Positions 8,930 to 18,762 are shown, counted from the stretch's first letter. The stretch is 64,000 nt of DNA from Bacteroidota bacterium (GCA_036522515.1 DATDFQ010000015.1:193073-257072); one strand, 5' to 3'. Notes: generated from the sequence alone by a model not told the origin. Made by a program: numbers and translations.

Positions 8930-11224
8930 TTGAGCAAGCCGTGGAAACCCCGGATCATCGGCGCCACGGTCTTGATCGTCTCGGCGGCGGCGGGATTTTA
9001 CTCGGCGTTTCCGACCGCGGCGGGCCCCGGCGGGATCGCCCGGCAGACAACCGCAAGAGACAGCCTTTCACCATCCATCCGGCGGCACTTGAAAGAAGGA
9101 AAGAATCCGAATCGCCTGATCCACGAGAAGAGCCCCTACCTTCTTCAACATGCCTTTAACCCCGTCGATTGGTACCCCTGGGGAGACGAGGCCTTTGAGA
9201 AAGCCCGCCGGGAAGACAAACCTATTTTCCTCTCCGTGGGGTACTCGACCTGCTACTGGTGCCACGTCATGGAGCGTGAGGTCTTCGAGGACACGGCGAT
9301 CGCACGGCTCATGAACGAAAAGCTCGTTTGCATCAAAGTCGACCGCGAGGAGCGTCCGGACATCGACCGTGTCTATATGACCGCCGTGCAGGCCATGACC
9401 GGAGGGGGCGGCTGGCCGATGTCCGTCTTCATGGGAGCGGACCGGACCCCTTTTTTCGGCGCAACCTACATCCCCCCCACGCCGCAGCACGGCCGTCCGG
9501 GATTTCCGGAACTCGTGCAGCGCATCAGCCACCTCTGGGAGACCGACCGATCCCGGATTCTCGAATCGAGCAAGCAGATCGGAGAGTATCTCAGAAGCTC
9601 GGTGAGCGGCTCAAGCTCCCCCGTCGGCGAATCCGCGCTCCACGCCGGCTTCGAATCGATCGCTCAGGGCTACGACTCCGGGAACGGGGGGTTCGGCTCC
9701 GGCCCAAAATTTCCGAGGCCCGTCGTATTCGATTTTCTCCTTCGCTATTACCGCCTGACCGGGAAGGATTCCGCGCTCGGGATGGTGCTGACCACCCTCC
9801 GGAAAATGGCGGACGGAGGAGTCCACGACCATGTGGGAGGCGGATTTCACCGCTACTCCGTGGACGGTGAGTGGCGCGTGCCTCATTTCGAGAAAATGCT
9901 CTACGACCAGGCGGGGATCGCCATCTCCTGCCTCGAGGCTTTCCAGATAACGCACGACGAGACCTACTCCTCCGTCGCGCGAGACGTCCTCGACTATGTG
10001 GCGGGCAATCTGACGGGCGGCGAAGGCGGTTTTTATTCGGCCGAGGATGCGGAGAGCGCGCCCGACCCTTCCAAACCGGATTCGAAGGAGGAAGGCGCCT
10101 TCTATCTCTGGACGAGCGGAGAGATCGGGAATCTCCTCGGGAAAGAGAACGAGGCGATCTTCAAATATCATTACGGGGTCCTCGACTCCGGTAACGCCCC
10201 CGAAGACCCTCTCCATGCGTTCACCAACCGGAATATTCTCTACGCCGCCCACACGATCGCGGAAACGGGCTCAAAGTTCGGAAAAGAACCGCGGGAGGTC
10301 TCCCTTCTCCTCTCCCGGATGAGGGCGACTCTTTCCGCCGCTCGCTCAAAACGTCCGAGACCGCAGCTCGACGACAAGGTCATCACGGCCTGGAACGGAA
10401 TGATGATCTCCGCTTTTTCGAAAGCCTACCAGGTCCTGCATGACGAGAAGGACCTCGCCTTGGCCGGCCGCGCCGCGGATTTTGCGATGTCAAAGCTCTA
10501 CGACGGAAAGACGGGGACTCTCCGCCGCCGCTACCGCGACGGGGAGGCGCGGTTCGAGGGAACACTGCAGGACTACGCTTTTCTTGTCAGAGGACTGCTC
10601 GACCTGTATGAAGCATCCTTCGACATGCGATGGTTCAGGTCAGCGATCACGCTCACGGACAAGCAGAACGAGCTTTTCTGGGACTCCGACCGCGGGGGCT
10701 ATTTCGACGGCTCGGGTAAGGATCCGACGGTCCTGATCCGGACCAGGGAGGATTATGACGGCGCGGAGCCCTCCGGAAACTCGATCGCGGCGCTCAACCT
10801 CCTTCGTCTGGCGCAGATGACCGACAGCAAGGATTTGCGCTCGAGGGCCGAGAAGACGATCGCGGCGTTCGGAGCGAGGATCCGCGCCACGCCCGAAGCC
10901 CTGCCCGAGATGCTCGTTGCGCTCGATTGGAGCCTCGCGACCCCGAAGGAAATCGTGATCGCGGGAGACTGGGGCGGAGAGGAAACGAAGCGCCTGCTCG
11001 CCGAAGTTCATTCGCATTTTGTGCCGGTCCGGGTTCTCCTGCTCGCGGACGGGGGAACGGATCAACGGGAACTCGCCTCCTACCTTCCCTTCATCTCGGG
11101 GATCAAACCGGAGCCGGGGAAGGCGACGGCGTACATCTGCGAGAACTACGCCTGCCAGCTTCCCTCCTCGGACCCCGCGGTCGTCTCGCGGTTGCTCGAG
11201 CATCCCCTCGGGGTTCATAAATGA
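8930..11224 (+). CDS. Thioredoxin domain-containing protein of the YyaL/SSP411 (DUF255) family
   Basis: A 764-residue protein. The N-terminal thioredoxin-like DUF255 domain has the signature K-S-P-Y-L-L-Q-H-A-x-N-P-V-D-W-Y-P-W and a CxxC active site, C108-Y-W-C111, followed by H112. A long (alpha/alpha)6-barrel-like region similar to glycoside hydrolases and N-acylglucosamine epimerases makes up the rest. Family members are known as YyaL in Bacillus and spermatogenesis-associated protein 20 in animals; their substrates are not settled. Translation appears to begin at a TTG (8930): no ATG or GTG exists upstream in frame, and residues 10-27 look like an uncleaved signal anchor, which would place the enzyme in the periplasm. 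The stop overlaps the next gene by ATGA. Confidence 0.85.
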   Translation: MSKPWKPRIIGATVLIVSAAAGFYSAFPTAAGPGGIARQTTARDSLSPSIRRHLKEGKNPNRLIHEKSPYLLQHAFNPVDWYPWGDEAFEKARREDKPIFLSVGYSTCYWCHVMEREVFEDTAIARLMNEKLVCIKVDREERPDIDRVYMTAVQAMTGGGGWPMSVFMGADRTPFFGATYIPPTPQHGRPGFPELVQRISHLWETDRSRILESSKQIGEYLRSSVSGSSSPVGESALHAGFESIAQGYDSGNGGFGSGPKFPRPVVFDFLLRYYRLTGKDSALGMVLTTLRKMADGGVHDHVGGGFHRYSVDGEWRVPHFEKMLYDQAGIAISCLEAFQITHDETYSSVARDVLDYVAGNLTGGEGGFYSAEDAESAPDPSKPDSKEEGAFYLWTSGEIGNLLGKENEAIFKYHYGVLDSGNAPEDPLHAFTNRNILYAAHTIAETGSKFGKEPREVSLLLSRMRATLSAARSKRPRPQLDDKVITAWNGMMISAFSKAYQVLHDEKDLALAGRAADFAMSKLYDGKTGTLRRRYRDGEARFEGTLQDYAFLVRGLLDLYEASFDMRWFRSAITLTDKQNELFWDSDRGGYFDGSGKDPTVLIRTREDYDGAEPSGNSIAALNLLRLAQMTDSKDLRSRAEKTIAAFGARIRATPEALPEMLVALDWSLATPKEIVIAGDWGGEETKRLLAEVHSHFVPVRVLLLADGGTDQRELASYLPFISGIKPEPGKATAYICENYACQLPSSDPAVVSRLLEHPLGVHK

Positions 11225-12228
11225 GCGCGAACCAGACAGAAAAGATCAGGGTATCCGGGGTTGGGATGGACGAGGCCCTCGAACGCCCGGCCCCGTACTC
11301 GTCCGGCGACATCAGGCAGATGAAGTCCGCGATGCGCCTCTCGCTCCTCATCGGATTCTTCATGCTGGTCATCAAGATGTACGCCTACGTGATCACGGGC
11401 TCGACCGCGATCCTCTCCGACGCCGCGGAGTCGGTGGTCCACGTCATCGCCGTCTCGTTCGCGGCTTACAGCCTGATGCTGAGCATGAAGCCCGCCGACG
11501 AGGCGCATCCCTACGGGCACGACCGCATCGGATTTTTCTCGGCGGGCTTCGAAGGCCTCATGATCGTCCTTGCTGCGCTTTACATCATCTATGAGGCGGT
11601 GCACGAATGGTTGACCGGCCTCTCGATCCGGAATCTCGACACCGGAACCCTCTTTATCGTCGTCGCGACAGCGGTCAACGGAGGTCTGGGCTGGTACCTG
11701 GTCCGGCAGGGGAAAAAGCACAACTCCATCGTTCTCGAGGCGAACGGCAAGCATGTCCTCACCGACAGCTGGACGAGCCTCGGCGTGATCGTCGGCCTCC
11801 TCCTGGTGCTCGCGACGGGCTGGCTCCCCTTCGACCCGATTCTCGCGATCATCGTGGGGGCGAACATCCTCTGGACCGGCGGGAACCTCCTCCGGCGCTC
11901 GATCAAGGGGCTGATGGACGAAATCGATCCGGAGACGGAGAAGGACCTGAAATCAATCCTCCAGATCGAGACTGCGCGGCTTCAGATCGAGTTCCACGGC
12001 TTGCGGTACCGGAACGCCGGAAACCGGCTTCTGGTCGAGTTCCACCTTCTCTTCCCCGACGACCTCACGATCGCCAAGGCCCACGAGCGCGCCACCCTGA
12101 TCGAGGAGGCGATGCACAAGGCGTTTCCGAACCGCCTGGAGATCATCAGCCATCTCGAGCCGATCGAAGGCCACGACGAAGTGCACAAGAAAATCCTCAG
12201 GAGCGACAAGCCCGGCGTTTCGGGGTGA
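11221..12228 (+). CDS. Cation diffusion facilitator family transporter
   Basis: A 335-residue six-helix CDF metal/proton antiporter. The first metal half-site lies in the second helix (S-D-A-A-E-S-V-V-H). The loop motif H96-P-Y-G-H100-D101-R follows, and the helix-5 half-site is H178-V-L-T-D182. A cytoplasmic ferredoxin-like domain (about residues 245-325) ends the protein. The H/D combination fits zinc, iron or other divalent export, but specificity cannot be read off. It starts inside the stop of the YyaL-like gene (ATGA), so both are made from one mRNA and translation is probably coupled. A long N-terminal tail of about 35 residues precedes the first helix. Confidence 0.92.
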   Translation: MSANQTEKIRVSGVGMDEALERPAPYSSGDIRQMKSAMRLSLLIGFFMLVIKMYAYVITGSTAILSDAAESVVHVIAVSFAAYSLMLSMKPADEAHPYGHDRIGFFSAGFEGLMIVLAALYIIYEAVHEWLTGLSIRNLDTGTLFIVVATAVNGGLGWYLVRQGKKHNSIVLEANGKHVLTDSWTSLGVIVGLLLVLATGWLPFDPILAIIVGANILWTGGNLLRRSIKGLMDEIDPETEKDLKSILQIETARLQIEFHGLRYRNAGNRLLVEFHLLFPDDLTIAKAHERATLIEEAMHKAFPNRLEIISHLEPIEGHDEVHKKILRSDKPGVSG

Positions 12229-12243
12229 GTTTCGCGTGACGTT

Positions 12244-12287
12244 TAACGCAGGCTAAAGCCTGCGGCTACCAAACCCGAGGCATCGGT
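12244..12287. repeat. Interspersed palindrome, family A, copy 2
   Basis: One hairpin GCAGGC-TAAA-GCCTGC (12248-12263) followed by the family tail GGCTACC-AAACCCGAGG-CATCGG. It lies just after the CDF gene. Confidence 0.85.
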
Positions 12288-12312
12288 GGACGCTCCCCCT
12301 TCCCGAATACAC

Positions 12313-12341
12313 TTGACTTTGATGAATCGGTTCATTAACTT
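12313..12341 (+). promoter_or_regulatory. Predicted promoter of the membrane protein-regulator-DUF4173 operon
   Basis: TTGACT (12313-12318), 17 bases, TAACTT (12336-12341). The predicted start near 12348 lies inside the palindrome below, and a leader of about 54 nt precedes the ATG at 12402. Confidence 0.6.
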
Positions 12342-12354
12342 TGTACTACAAAGT
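12338..12354. promoter_or_regulatory. Perfect 8-1-8 palindrome, candidate autoregulatory operator
   Basis: ACTTTGTA-C-TACAAAGT, a fully symmetric 17-base site overlapping the -10 box and the predicted start of transcription. A repressor bound here would block the promoter. The second gene of the operon encodes a winged-helix regulator, the obvious candidate ligand. The assignment of regulator to site is inference. Confidence 0.65.
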
Positions 12355-12401
12355 ACTCTCTAATTCCAAGTAATAACGCATAGACGGCGAGGTTGAATCG
12401 C

Positions 12402-13004
12402 ATGAACCAGATCGATGGCCCCCTGAAAGATCTTTCTGAAATCCGGACGATGATGGAGCGGTCCTCAAAGTTCCTCTCACTGAGCGGATTGGCGGGAGTG
12501 AGCGCGGGCGCGGCGGCCCTGGCGGGAGCGGCGGCGGCATATTGGAAACTCGGTCTTCCGGAGGGCCGGGGCGGGAGCGCCGAAACCGCTCTCTTCCTCG
12601 CATGCGACGCGGGGATCGTCCTGATCGCGGCGATCGGCCTCGCGATCTTCTTCACCACGCGAATGGCGAAGAAGATCGGCCACCCCGTCTGGTCGGGAAT
12701 GACGAAATACCTGCTCGCCGCCCTCCTAATCCCCCTGGCCGCGGGCGGGGTCGTGTGCCTCGCGGCATGGAGCCGGGGATGGGTCATGGGCATCGGGCCG
12801 TTTACCCTCGTTTTTTACGGGCTTGCGCTCCTGAACTGCTCGAAGTACACGGTGCGCGAGATTCAATATCTCGGCATCGCCGAAATCGTGCTCGGCCTGA
12901 CCGGCCTGTTTTTTGCCGATGCATGGCTCCTTCTGTGGGCGGCGGGTTTTGGCGCCCTGCACATCGTGTACGGCATTCTCATGTACGTGAAGTACGAGAA
13001 GTGA
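12402..13004 (+). CDS. Predicted integral membrane protein of unknown function
   Basis: A 200-residue protein from the ATG at 12402, chosen over an upstream in-frame TTG because GAGG lies at suitable distance. After a short soluble N-terminus (about residues 1-24) the protein has about six hydrophobic segments, some rich in Ala/Gly (A-G-A-A-A-L-A-G-A-A-A-A). I do not recognise a named family. Its stop overlaps the GTG start of the winged-helix regulator by four bases, so it is co-translated with it. It may be the sensor or target of that regulator, as in other membrane protein/regulator pairs, but nothing in the sequence shows a ligand. Confidence 0.8.
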   Translation: MNQIDGPLKDLSEIRTMMERSSKFLSLSGLAGVSAGAAALAGAAAAYWKLGLPEGRGGSAETALFLACDAGIVLIAAIGLAIFFTTRMAKKIGHPVWSGMTKYLLAALLIPLAAGGVVCLAAWSRGWVMGIGPFTLVFYGLALLNCSKYTVREIQYLGIAEIVLGLTGLFFADAWLLLWAAGFGALHIVYGILMYVKYEK

Positions 13005-13303
13005 AAGAGATTCTGGAACATTTCAACAGGATGTTCGAGAATCGCACCAGGCTTGCGATCATGTCGATTCTCGTGGTGAACGAATCCGTCGAGTTCAACG
13101 CGATGAAGCTGATGCTGAACCTGACGGACGGGAATCTCTCGACCCACATGACGGCGCTTGAAAAAAACCGCTACGTCGCCGTGCGGAAGGAGTTTAAGGG
13201 AAAGAAACCGCTCACCACGTATGTGGCGACGGCCATGGGGAGGCGGGCGTTCGGCGTACATCTCGACGCCCTCGAGCAGCTGATCAGGAACGCCCACGAA
13301 TAG
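13001..13303 (+). CDS. Small winged-helix transcriptional regulator (PF13601/MarR-ArsR-like)
   Basis: A 100-residue protein starting with GTG within the stop of the preceding gene (GTGA overlap). A single winged-helix domain fills it: N-R-T-R-L-A-I-M-S-I-L opens helix 1, the recognition helix region is L-T-D-G-N-L-S-T-H-M-T-A-L-E, and the wing is K-G-K-K-P-L-T-T-Y-V-A-T. The pattern D-G-N-L-S-x-H-x-x-x-L-E is typical of the one-domain 'winged helix DNA-binding' family that regulates its own operon. No ligand-binding domain or metal-binding cysteines are present. The perfect palindrome at 12338 is its likely operator. Confidence 0.88.
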   Translation: MKEILEHFNRMFENRTRLAIMSILVVNESVEFNAMKLMLNLTDGNLSTHMTALEKNRYVAVRKEFKGKKPLTTYVATAMGRRAFGVHLDALEQLIRNAHE

Positions 13304-13317
13304 AGAGAGGAACGGCC

Positions 13318-14796
13318 GTGACAGAGGAACAGGTCAAACCCGGAAAACTCATCGCCGCTGCGGCGCTTGTCCTCGGCCTGCTGGGAGACCAGCTCCTTCG
13401 CGCCGGGCCGTGGGGACTCAATGCAGCGATCTGGGCGGGATTGCTCGCGCTTATCCTCTGGCTCTCGCTCCCAGGGTCCGGGGGCGCCGCCCGGCGCCGG
13501 TGGCTCCCGGGAGTCGTCGCAGGGTTCGCCCTGCTTTTCGCCTGGCATGATTCCATCCCCCTGAAGCTTCTGAACGTCGCCGGAATCGCCGGGGCGCTGG
13601 CCCTCCTCAGCGCCGGCCGCCCAGGACCGACTCTGCGGGTGCTGAGCTTTATGGAGTACCTGTTCGAGCTTGTGGCGATCGGCCTCAGCTGTTTCGTGGG
13701 GCCCATTTTCCTTCTCGCCCGGGACATCGACTGGAGCGGCATCGGGCAAACCGCCCGCTCAGCGCGTCTCTTCTCCCTCGCCCGCGGCCTGGCGATCGCG
13801 CTCCCGATCCTTGTCGTGTTCGGAGCCCTCTTCGTCTCCGCCGATGCGGCATTCGAGAACTTTATCAACACGATCTTCGATATCGATCTGGCTTCCCTTT
13901 TCCTCCACCTCTTTTTTACGGGATTTTTCTCCTGGATCGCGGCAGGCTACCTGCGGAGGGTCTTCGTGCGGTCGGAGCTCCGGATCGAGTCCTTTGCCAT
14001 GCCCGCCCGCGCATCGCTCGGGATCACCGAAGTGGCGCTTGTCCTCGGCTCGCTCAATCTCCTCTTCCTGACGTTCGTGATCGTGCAGATGGGGTATCTC
14101 TTCGGCGGCGCGCATGTGGTGTCGTCCACGCCCGATCTGACGCTGGCGGAGTACGCGCGGCGGGGCTTCTTCGAACTCATTGCCGCCGGCGCGCTCACGC
14201 TCCCCCTCCTCCTGGGCGGCCACTGGCTCTTGCGGAAGGAGCGGCCGTCCCACGAATCGATCTTCCGGTGGATGGCGGCGCTGCTCATCCTCCTTGTGCT
14301 CGTGGTGATGGCTTCGGCGGCTCATCGCCTCGTCCTCTACGGGCGTGAGTTCGGCGTCACGGAGCAGCGGATCTACGCGGGCGTCTTCATGGCCTGGCTC
14401 GCAGCCGTCCTCGCATGGTTCTGCCTGACCGTCCTTCGCGGGCGGCGCGAGCGGTTCACGACGGGCGCCGTTCTCCTGGGATTCGCGGCGCTCCTTTGCC
14501 TCCACCTGGCAAACCCCGACAGTCTCATCGTTCGCATCAATTCGGCGCGGTCGTCGGAAGGAAAGCGGTTCGATCCGAAGTATCTCACCTCGCTCAGCCT
14601 CGACGCCGTGCCGGAGATGATTCAGGCCCTCCCTTCCTACAAGACTGAGGATCGCAAAGTCATCGCCCGGTACCTTCTCGAGGAATGCCTCCGCCGCGAG
14701 CAGGAAGACTGGCGCACGTGGAGCCTGGCGAAAAACTCCGCCCTCGCCCTGATCCGCGAGCGCCAGGACGACCTCCGGGGAATGATCGCAAAGTGA
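13318..14796 (+). CDS. DUF4173/DUF4153-like polytopic membrane protein
   Basis: A 492-residue protein starting with GTG after an AGAGAGG ribosome site, 14 bases behind the regulator gene. At least ten hydrophobic segments span residues 10-400. The stretch F-E-N-F-I-N-T-I-F-D-I-D followed by H-L-F-F-T-G-F-F-S-W and Y-L-R-R-V-F is characteristic of the DUF4173 membrane family. The final ~90 residues are soluble and charged. The function of this family is unknown. Position downstream of a one-domain winged-helix regulator and a small membrane protein makes it the main product of this regulated operon. Confidence 0.75.
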   Translation: MTEEQVKPGKLIAAAALVLGLLGDQLLRAGPWGLNAAIWAGLLALILWLSLPGSGGAARRRWLPGVVAGFALLFAWHDSIPLKLLNVAGIAGALALLSAGRPGPTLRVLSFMEYLFELVAIGLSCFVGPIFLLARDIDWSGIGQTARSARLFSLARGLAIALPILVVFGALFVSADAAFENFINTIFDIDLASLFLHLFFTGFFSWIAAGYLRRVFVRSELRIESFAMPARASLGITEVALVLGSLNLLFLTFVIVQMGYLFGGAHVVSSTPDLTLAEYARRGFFELIAAGALTLPLLLGGHWLLRKERPSHESIFRWMAALLILLVLVVMASAAHRLVLYGREFGVTEQRIYAGVFMAWLAAVLAWFCLTVLRGRRERFTTGAVLLGFAALLCLHLANPDSLIVRINSARSSEGKRFDPKYLTSLSLDAVPEMIQALPSYKTEDRKVIARYLLEECLRREQEDWRTWSLAKNSALALIRERQDDLRGMIAK

Positions 14797-14831
14797 GCTT
14801 TCCCGTGCGAAGGGCAGTGCCGCCGGGCAGA

Positions 14832-14862
14832 AAAAAAGAAGGGTGATCGTCAGATCACCCTT
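14832..14862 (-). terminator. Rho-independent terminator of ahcY operon
   Basis: Perfect 10-base stem AAGGGTGATC/GATCACCCTT (14839-14848 and 14853-14862) with loop GTCA. On the minus strand it is followed by CTTCTTTTTTT. It lies between the convergent DUF4173 and ahcY genes; on the plus strand there is no T-run. Confidence 0.85.
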
Positions 14863-14888
14863 CGGAAGAACCACGGCGATCATGCAGA

Positions 14889-16169
14889 TCAGGTGCCCGA
14901 GCTGTAATCCTCCGCGTACCGCTTCTGCTCCGCAGTGAGTTTGTCGATGCTGTGCCCCATGGTCCTCAGCTTCACCACCGCGATTTCCTGGTCCTGCTCG
15001 GCGGGAATATCGTAGACCTGGTTCTTCAGCTTTTTCCCCTGCTTGTGCAGGCTCACGAGCCGAAGCTGGGCCATGAACTGATTGGCGAACGACATGTCCA
15101 TCACTTCCGACGGATGCCCTTCGGCGGCCGCGAGGTTCACCAGCCGTCCCTTCGCGAGCACGTAGATCCGCCTGCCGTTTTTGAGGAGGTATTCTTCGTT
15201 GTTCGGCCGTATTTCCCTGACCGATTTCGAGAGCTTCTTCAGATGCGCCAGGTTCACCTCGCAGTCGTAGTGCCCCGTGTTGCAGACGATGGCTCCGTCC
15301 TTCATCGACTTGAAATGCCGGTCGACGACGATGTCCTTCACCCCGGTGGCGGTGATGAAAATGTCGCCGATGCGGGCCGCCTGATCCATCGGCATCACCC
15401 GGATGCCGTCGAGCGTCGCCTTCAGCGCCGCGGTCGGTTTCACCTCCGTGATGATGACGTTTGCGCCGAGCCCCTTCGCACGCGAGGCCACTCCCCTGCC
15501 GCAGTGCCCGTACCCCGCGACGACGACGTTCTTGCCGGCAAGAAGCACGCTCGTCGCCCGGAGAATCCCGTCGAGCGTCGACTGCCCCGTTCCGTAGACG
15601 TTGTCGAAATCCCATTTCGTCTCCGCGTCGTTCACCGCCATGACGGGATATTTGAGCGCGCCGTCGTTCGCCATCGCGCGGAGGCGGTGGACGCCGGTGG
15701 TCGTCTCTTCCGTGCCGCCGATGACATATTTGCCCGCGAATTCCGGATGCTTGTTGTGGATCGTGAAGATCAGGTCGGCGCCGTCGTCGAGAGTCAGGTT
15801 CGGCTTGATCTTCAGCGTCTCTTCGATGCACCAGTAAAAATCCTTTACGGACATGCCGTGCCAGGCGAAGATGGATACCCCGTCGGCGGCGAGCGCCGCG
15901 GCCACCGCGTCCTGCGTGGAGAGGGGGTTGCATCCGCTCCAGCTCACCTCCGCCCCGGCGTCCACGAATGTCCTGACGAGCACCGCCGTTTCCTTCGTCA
16001 CGTGAAGGCATCCGGCGATGCGGTAGCCCTTCAGCGGTTTTGTTTTCTTGTACTGTGCCCTGAGCGCCATCAGCACAGGCATCCTGGATTCCGCCCATGC
16101 GACCAGGCGCCTCCCTTCGGCTGCCAGCTTCAGATCTGCAACTTTGAATTGACCTTTCTTATAATCCAT
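14889..16169 (-). CDS. ahcY: Adenosylhomocysteinase (S-adenosyl-L-homocysteine hydrolase)
   Basis: A 426-residue NAD-dependent enzyme that splits S-adenosylhomocysteine into adenosine and homocysteine, recycling the product of SAM-dependent methylation. Visible signatures include C-L-H-V-T-K-E-T-A, W-S-G-C-N-P-L-S-T-Q-D, the catalytic K/D region V-N-D-A-E-T-K-W-D-F-D-N, Y-G-T-G-Q-S, and the Rossmann motif V-V-V-A-G-Y-G-H-C-G-R-G. The C-terminal K-x-x-x-Y-A-E-D-Y is also present. The length matches the short form lacking the ~40-residue insertion of many proteobacterial enzymes. It is the last gene of a run with metK just upstream, which places SAM synthesis and SAH removal together. Confidence 0.97.
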   Translation of the reverse strand: MDYKKGQFKVADLKLAAEGRRLVAWAESRMPVLMALRAQYKKTKPLKGYRIAGCLHVTKETAVLVRTFVDAGAEVSWSGCNPLSTQDAVAAALAADGVSIFAWHGMSVKDFYWCIEETLKIKPNLTLDDGADLIFTIHNKHPEFAGKYVIGGTEETTTGVHRLRAMANDGALKYPVMAVNDAETKWDFDNVYGTGQSTLDGILRATSVLLAGKNVVVAGYGHCGRGVASRAKGLGANVIITEVKPTAALKATLDGIRVMPMDQAARIGDIFITATGVKDIVVDRHFKSMKDGAIVCNTGHYDCEVNLAHLKKLSKSVREIRPNNEEYLLKNGRRIYVLAKGRLVNLAAAEGHPSEVMDMSFANQFMAQLRLVSLHKQGKKLKNQVYDIPAEQDQEIAVVKLRTMGHSIDKLTAEQKRYAEDYSSGT

Positions 16170-16209
16170 GCTATTCCCGGTTATGAGTGGAAGATGATGC
16201 GTGTAATTA

Positions 16210-17355
16210 TCAGCGGAGGGCTTTGCGCAGAGTTTTCACCAGGTCGAGCTGCTCCCAGGGAAACTCCCTGCCGGTGCGCCCGAAGTGCCCGTAGGCGGCG
16301 GTCTTGCGGTAGATCGGTCGGCGCAGGTTGAGCCGCTTGATGATGCTGGCGGGCGACAGGTCTATTTCTTTCATGATGATCTTGGCGATGCCGTTGTCAG
16401 GCAGCTTTCCGGTTCCGTAGGTGTTGACGTGGATGGAGACCGGCTCCGGAATTCCGATCGCATAGGCGATCTGGATCATGCATTCGTCGGCGAGACCCGC
16501 CGCGACAAGGTTCTTCGCGATGTGGCGGATGGCGTATGCCGCGCTCCGGTCGACCTTCGAGGGGTCTTTTCCGGAAAACGCTCCTCCCCCGTGGGGCGCC
16601 CGCCCCCCGTACGTGTCGACGATGATCTTGCGGCCCGTCAGGCCGCTGTCGCCGTGGGGGCCGCCGATTTCAAACCGCCCCGTCGGGTTCACGTGAAAAA
16701 TCGTATTCTTGTCGATCAGCTCCTCCGGGAGAACGTCCCGCACCGCATGCCTGATGATATCTTCCCTGATCCGCTTCTGGGAGACGTCGCCGTCGTGCTG
16801 GGTCGAGACGACCACCGTGTGGATCCGGCGGGGGGTCCTCCCCTCGTATTCGACGGTGACCTGGGATTTCGCGTCGGGCCGGAGGTAGGACATGAGGCCG
16901 TTCCGTTCGGATTTCCTGATCTCGGAGAGGCGCTTGACGATCTTATGCGCGAACATGATCGGCATCGGCATGTATTCCGGAGTTTCGTTGCACGCGTATC
17001 CGAACATCATCCCCTGATCGCCCGCGCCGCCCTTGTTCACGCCCATCGCGATGTCGGGCGACTGCTGGTGCACGGTCGAGATGACGGAACAGGAGTCGGC
17101 GTCGAACTTGTACTCCGCCTTCGTATACCCGATCTCCCGGATGACGCTGCGGGCGAGCGTCTGAAACTCCACGTACGCCTTGGTCGTGATCTCGCCGCCG
17201 ATCAGGACCAGGCCGGTGGTCACAAACGTCTCGCATGCCACGCGGGACATCGGATCCTCGGCCAGCAGCGCGTCCAGGACCGCGTCGGAGATCTGGTCGC
17301 AAATCTTGTCCGGATGCCCCTCGGAGACCGATTCGGAAGTGAAGAGATGAGACAT
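16210..17355 (-). CDS. metK: S-adenosylmethionine synthase
   Basis: A 381-residue enzyme forming SAM from methionine and ATP. The start at 17355 is preceded by AAGGG and begins the canonical N-terminus with G-H-P-D-K (H14, D16, K17). Further signatures are [12 protein letters not shown] and [18 protein letters not shown], which bind ATP and metal. The reading frame stays open for 156 codons upstream, but that part overlaps the nucleotidyltransferase gene and has no coding character. The gap to the upstream gene is 14 bases and to ahcY 40 bases, so the three are probably one operon. No SAM riboswitch was recognised. Confidence 0.97.
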   Translation of the reverse strand: MSHLFTSESVSEGHPDKICDQISDAVLDALLAEDPMSRVACETFVTTGLVLIGGEITTKAYVEFQTLARSVIREIGYTKAEYKFDADSCSVISTVHQQSPDIAMGVNKGGAGDQGMMFGYACNETPEYMPMPIMFAHKIVKRLSEIRKSERNGLMSYLRPDAKSQVTVEYEGRTPRRIHTVVVSTQHDGDVSQKRIREDIIRHAVRDVLPEELIDKNTIFHVNPTGRFEIGGPHGDSGLTGRKIIVDTYGGRAPHGGGAFSGKDPSKVDRSAAYAIRHIAKNLVAAGLADECMIQIAYAIGIPEPVSIHVNTYGTGKLPDNGIAKIIMKEIDLSPASIIKRLNLRRPIYRKTAAYGHFGRTGREFPWEQLDLVKTLRKALR

Positions 17356-17369
17356 GTGGTGCCCTTCGG

Positions 17370-18344
17370 TTAATGAAAGTCGATTTCGGAGGAGTCTCCG
17401 ATATTGATGCGATTGAAGGTTCCGCGCACGACCGCGTTGATCCCGACGATCGAGCCTTCGAGGAGCGATTTGTTCACTTCGGCCCCTTCGCCGATGATGG
17501 AGTTTCTTACGATCGATTCGGTCACCGCCGCGCCGTCGGCGACCGTGGCAAACGGCCCGACGACGGAGTGAACGATTTTGGCCTTCGGGGAAATGTAGAC
17601 CGGGGGAACGATCACGACGCCGTCCCTGGCGGCGGGCGGGGGCTGTTTCCCGAGCAGATGCCTGTTCGTGGCCAGCAGGGTTTCCGGCTTCCCGCAGTCG
17701 TACCACCCCTCGACGGGAAACGTCCGTATCTTCTCGCCGTGCTCGATCATCAATTGAAGCGCGTCGGTGAGCTGGAATTCCCCTTTCGTCTTCCGGTCCG
17801 CCGCCATCAGCTCCTCGATGCACTCCTGCAGGAGACGGGGCTTGTCGATCCAGTAGAGCCCGACGATCGCGTGATTGCTCACGGGGTGCTCCGGCTTCTC
17901 GGTCAGCTTCGTCACAAACCCGTCCTTCAGCTCCGCGATGCCGAACCGGCGGGGGTCTTCCACCTCCTTCACTCCGATCGAGGTGTATGTGCCGGACATG
18001 ATGGGCTTCAGGTCGACGTCAAAGATCGTGTCCCCGAGGATGATCAGGAACGGCCCCGATGAGAACCCGTCTTTTGCGAGGTAGACGGCGTGCGCCAGGC
18101 CCCTCCGCTCGTCCTGATCGACGAAGTCGACTTTGATCCGGTACTGGGACTTCACATAGTCGCGAACCATGTCTCCGAGGTAGCCCACGATGAAGGTGGC
18201 TTCGTCGAAGCCCGCCGCGATGATCTGATCGAGAATGTGCCCGATGATCGGTTTGCCGGCGACGTTCAGCAACACCTTCGGGAGCGTGAACGTGTGCGGC
18301 CGGAGCCGGCTGCCGAAGCCCGCGACGGGAATGATGGCTCTCAT
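17370..18344 (-). CDS. Sugar-phosphate nucleotidyltransferase with left-handed beta-helix tail
   Basis: A 324-residue protein. The N-terminal nucleotidyltransferase domain opens with [14 protein letters not shown]-x-x-x-P-K, the nucleotide-binding loop of RmlA/GlmU-type enzymes, and has G-D-T-I-F-D for metal binding. The C-terminal ~75 residues hold hexapeptide-like turns ([21 protein letters not shown]) of a left-handed beta-helix. It activates a sugar 1-phosphate with an NTP; glucose, mannose or N-acetylglucosamine and dTTP, UTP or GTP cannot be told apart. It could supply nucleotide sugars for surface glycans. It lies between tRNA-Glu and metK. Confidence 0.9.
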   Translation of the reverse strand: MRAIIPVAGFGSRLRPHTFTLPKVLLNVAGKPIIGHILDQIIAAGFDEATFIVGYLGDMVRDYVKSQYRIKVDFVDQDERRGLAHAVYLAKDGFSSGPFLIILGDTIFDVDLKPIMSGTYTSIGVKEVEDPRRFGIAELKDGFVTKLTEKPEHPVSNHAIVGLYWIDKPRLLQECIEELMAADRKTKGEFQLTDALQLMIEHGEKIRTFPVEGWYDCGKPETLLATNRHLLGKQPPPAARDGVVIVPPVYISPKAKIVHSVVGPFATVADGAAVTESIVRNSIIGEGAEVNKSLLEGSIVGINAVVRGTFNRINIGDSSEIDFH

Positions 18345-18398
18345 ACGATATGGAGTGGTCTCAGCTTCATTTCACATGCGCCAGGGACGGGATGATCG

Positions 18399-18471
18399 TG
18401 CCCCCAACCGGATTCGAACCGGTGTTACAAGCTTGAAAAGCTCGTGTCCTAGGCCTCTAGACGATGGGGGC
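18399..18471 (-). tRNA. tRNA-Glu (anticodon TTC)
   Basis: A 73-nt cloverleaf on the minus strand with acceptor GCCCCCA/TGGGGGC and discriminator A. The anticodon loop is CTTTTCA (anticodon TTC), and the T-loop is GGTTCGAATCC. The 3' CCA is not encoded and must be added. Confidence 0.95.
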
Positions 18472-18578
18472 GAGTCCGAGAACGGAAGGGAACACTCAAT
18501 CGCTCAGACCCGGACTTCGTGAGACGTGTTCGCTCTTTTCCAAATATTCCGGTCCGATATTCCGGAAAAACCGCCTTG

Positions 18579-18654
18579 GGTGTCCAGTGGGACTTGAACC
18601 CACGACCTCCAGGGCCACAACCTGGCGTTCTAACCAAACTGAACTATGGACACC
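18579..18654 (-). tRNA. tRNA-His (anticodon GTG)
   Basis: A minus-strand cloverleaf with loop TTGTGGC (anticodon GTG) on stem CCAGG/CCTGG. An extra 5' G (position -1, at 18654) pairs with C73 (18579), the hallmark of histidine tRNA. The CCA end is not encoded. It lies about 107 bases upstream of tRNA-Glu on the same strand. Confidence 0.95.
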
Positions 18655-18733
18655 ATCGAATCCTGCCGCTCATGCGCGCTCCCCCGCGGCGCCGGGGGTC
18701 GCATGAAAGGCCTTCGGGGGATTGAGCGCACAA

Positions 18734-18762
18734 AAGATAGTCAAAACTTGTGGAATAATCAA
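18734..18762 (-). promoter_or_regulatory. Predicted promoter of the tRNA-His/tRNA-Glu unit
   Basis: On the minus strand TTGATT (18757-18762), 17 bases, TATCTT (18734-18739), about 80 bases before tRNA-His. It may also drive the nucleotidyltransferase-metK-ahcY genes beyond the tRNAs, since no terminator is evident between. Confidence 0.6.

Noticed and set aside
13759-16098. 779-residue minus-strand frame across the DUF4173-ahcY junction
   Set aside because: It overlaps two well supported genes in other frames and the ahcY terminator, and consists of Arg/Gly/His-rich shadow sequence.
17356-17369. SAM riboswitch upstream of metK
   Set aside because: Only 14 bases separate metK from the upstream gene, and the leader before the whole unit contains tRNAs, with no SAM-aptamer pattern seen.
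18399-18654. tRNA-associated integration site (attachment site)
   Set aside because: No direct repeat of a tRNA 3' end, integrase or phage gene was seen near tRNA-Glu, tRNA-His or tRNA-Ala.
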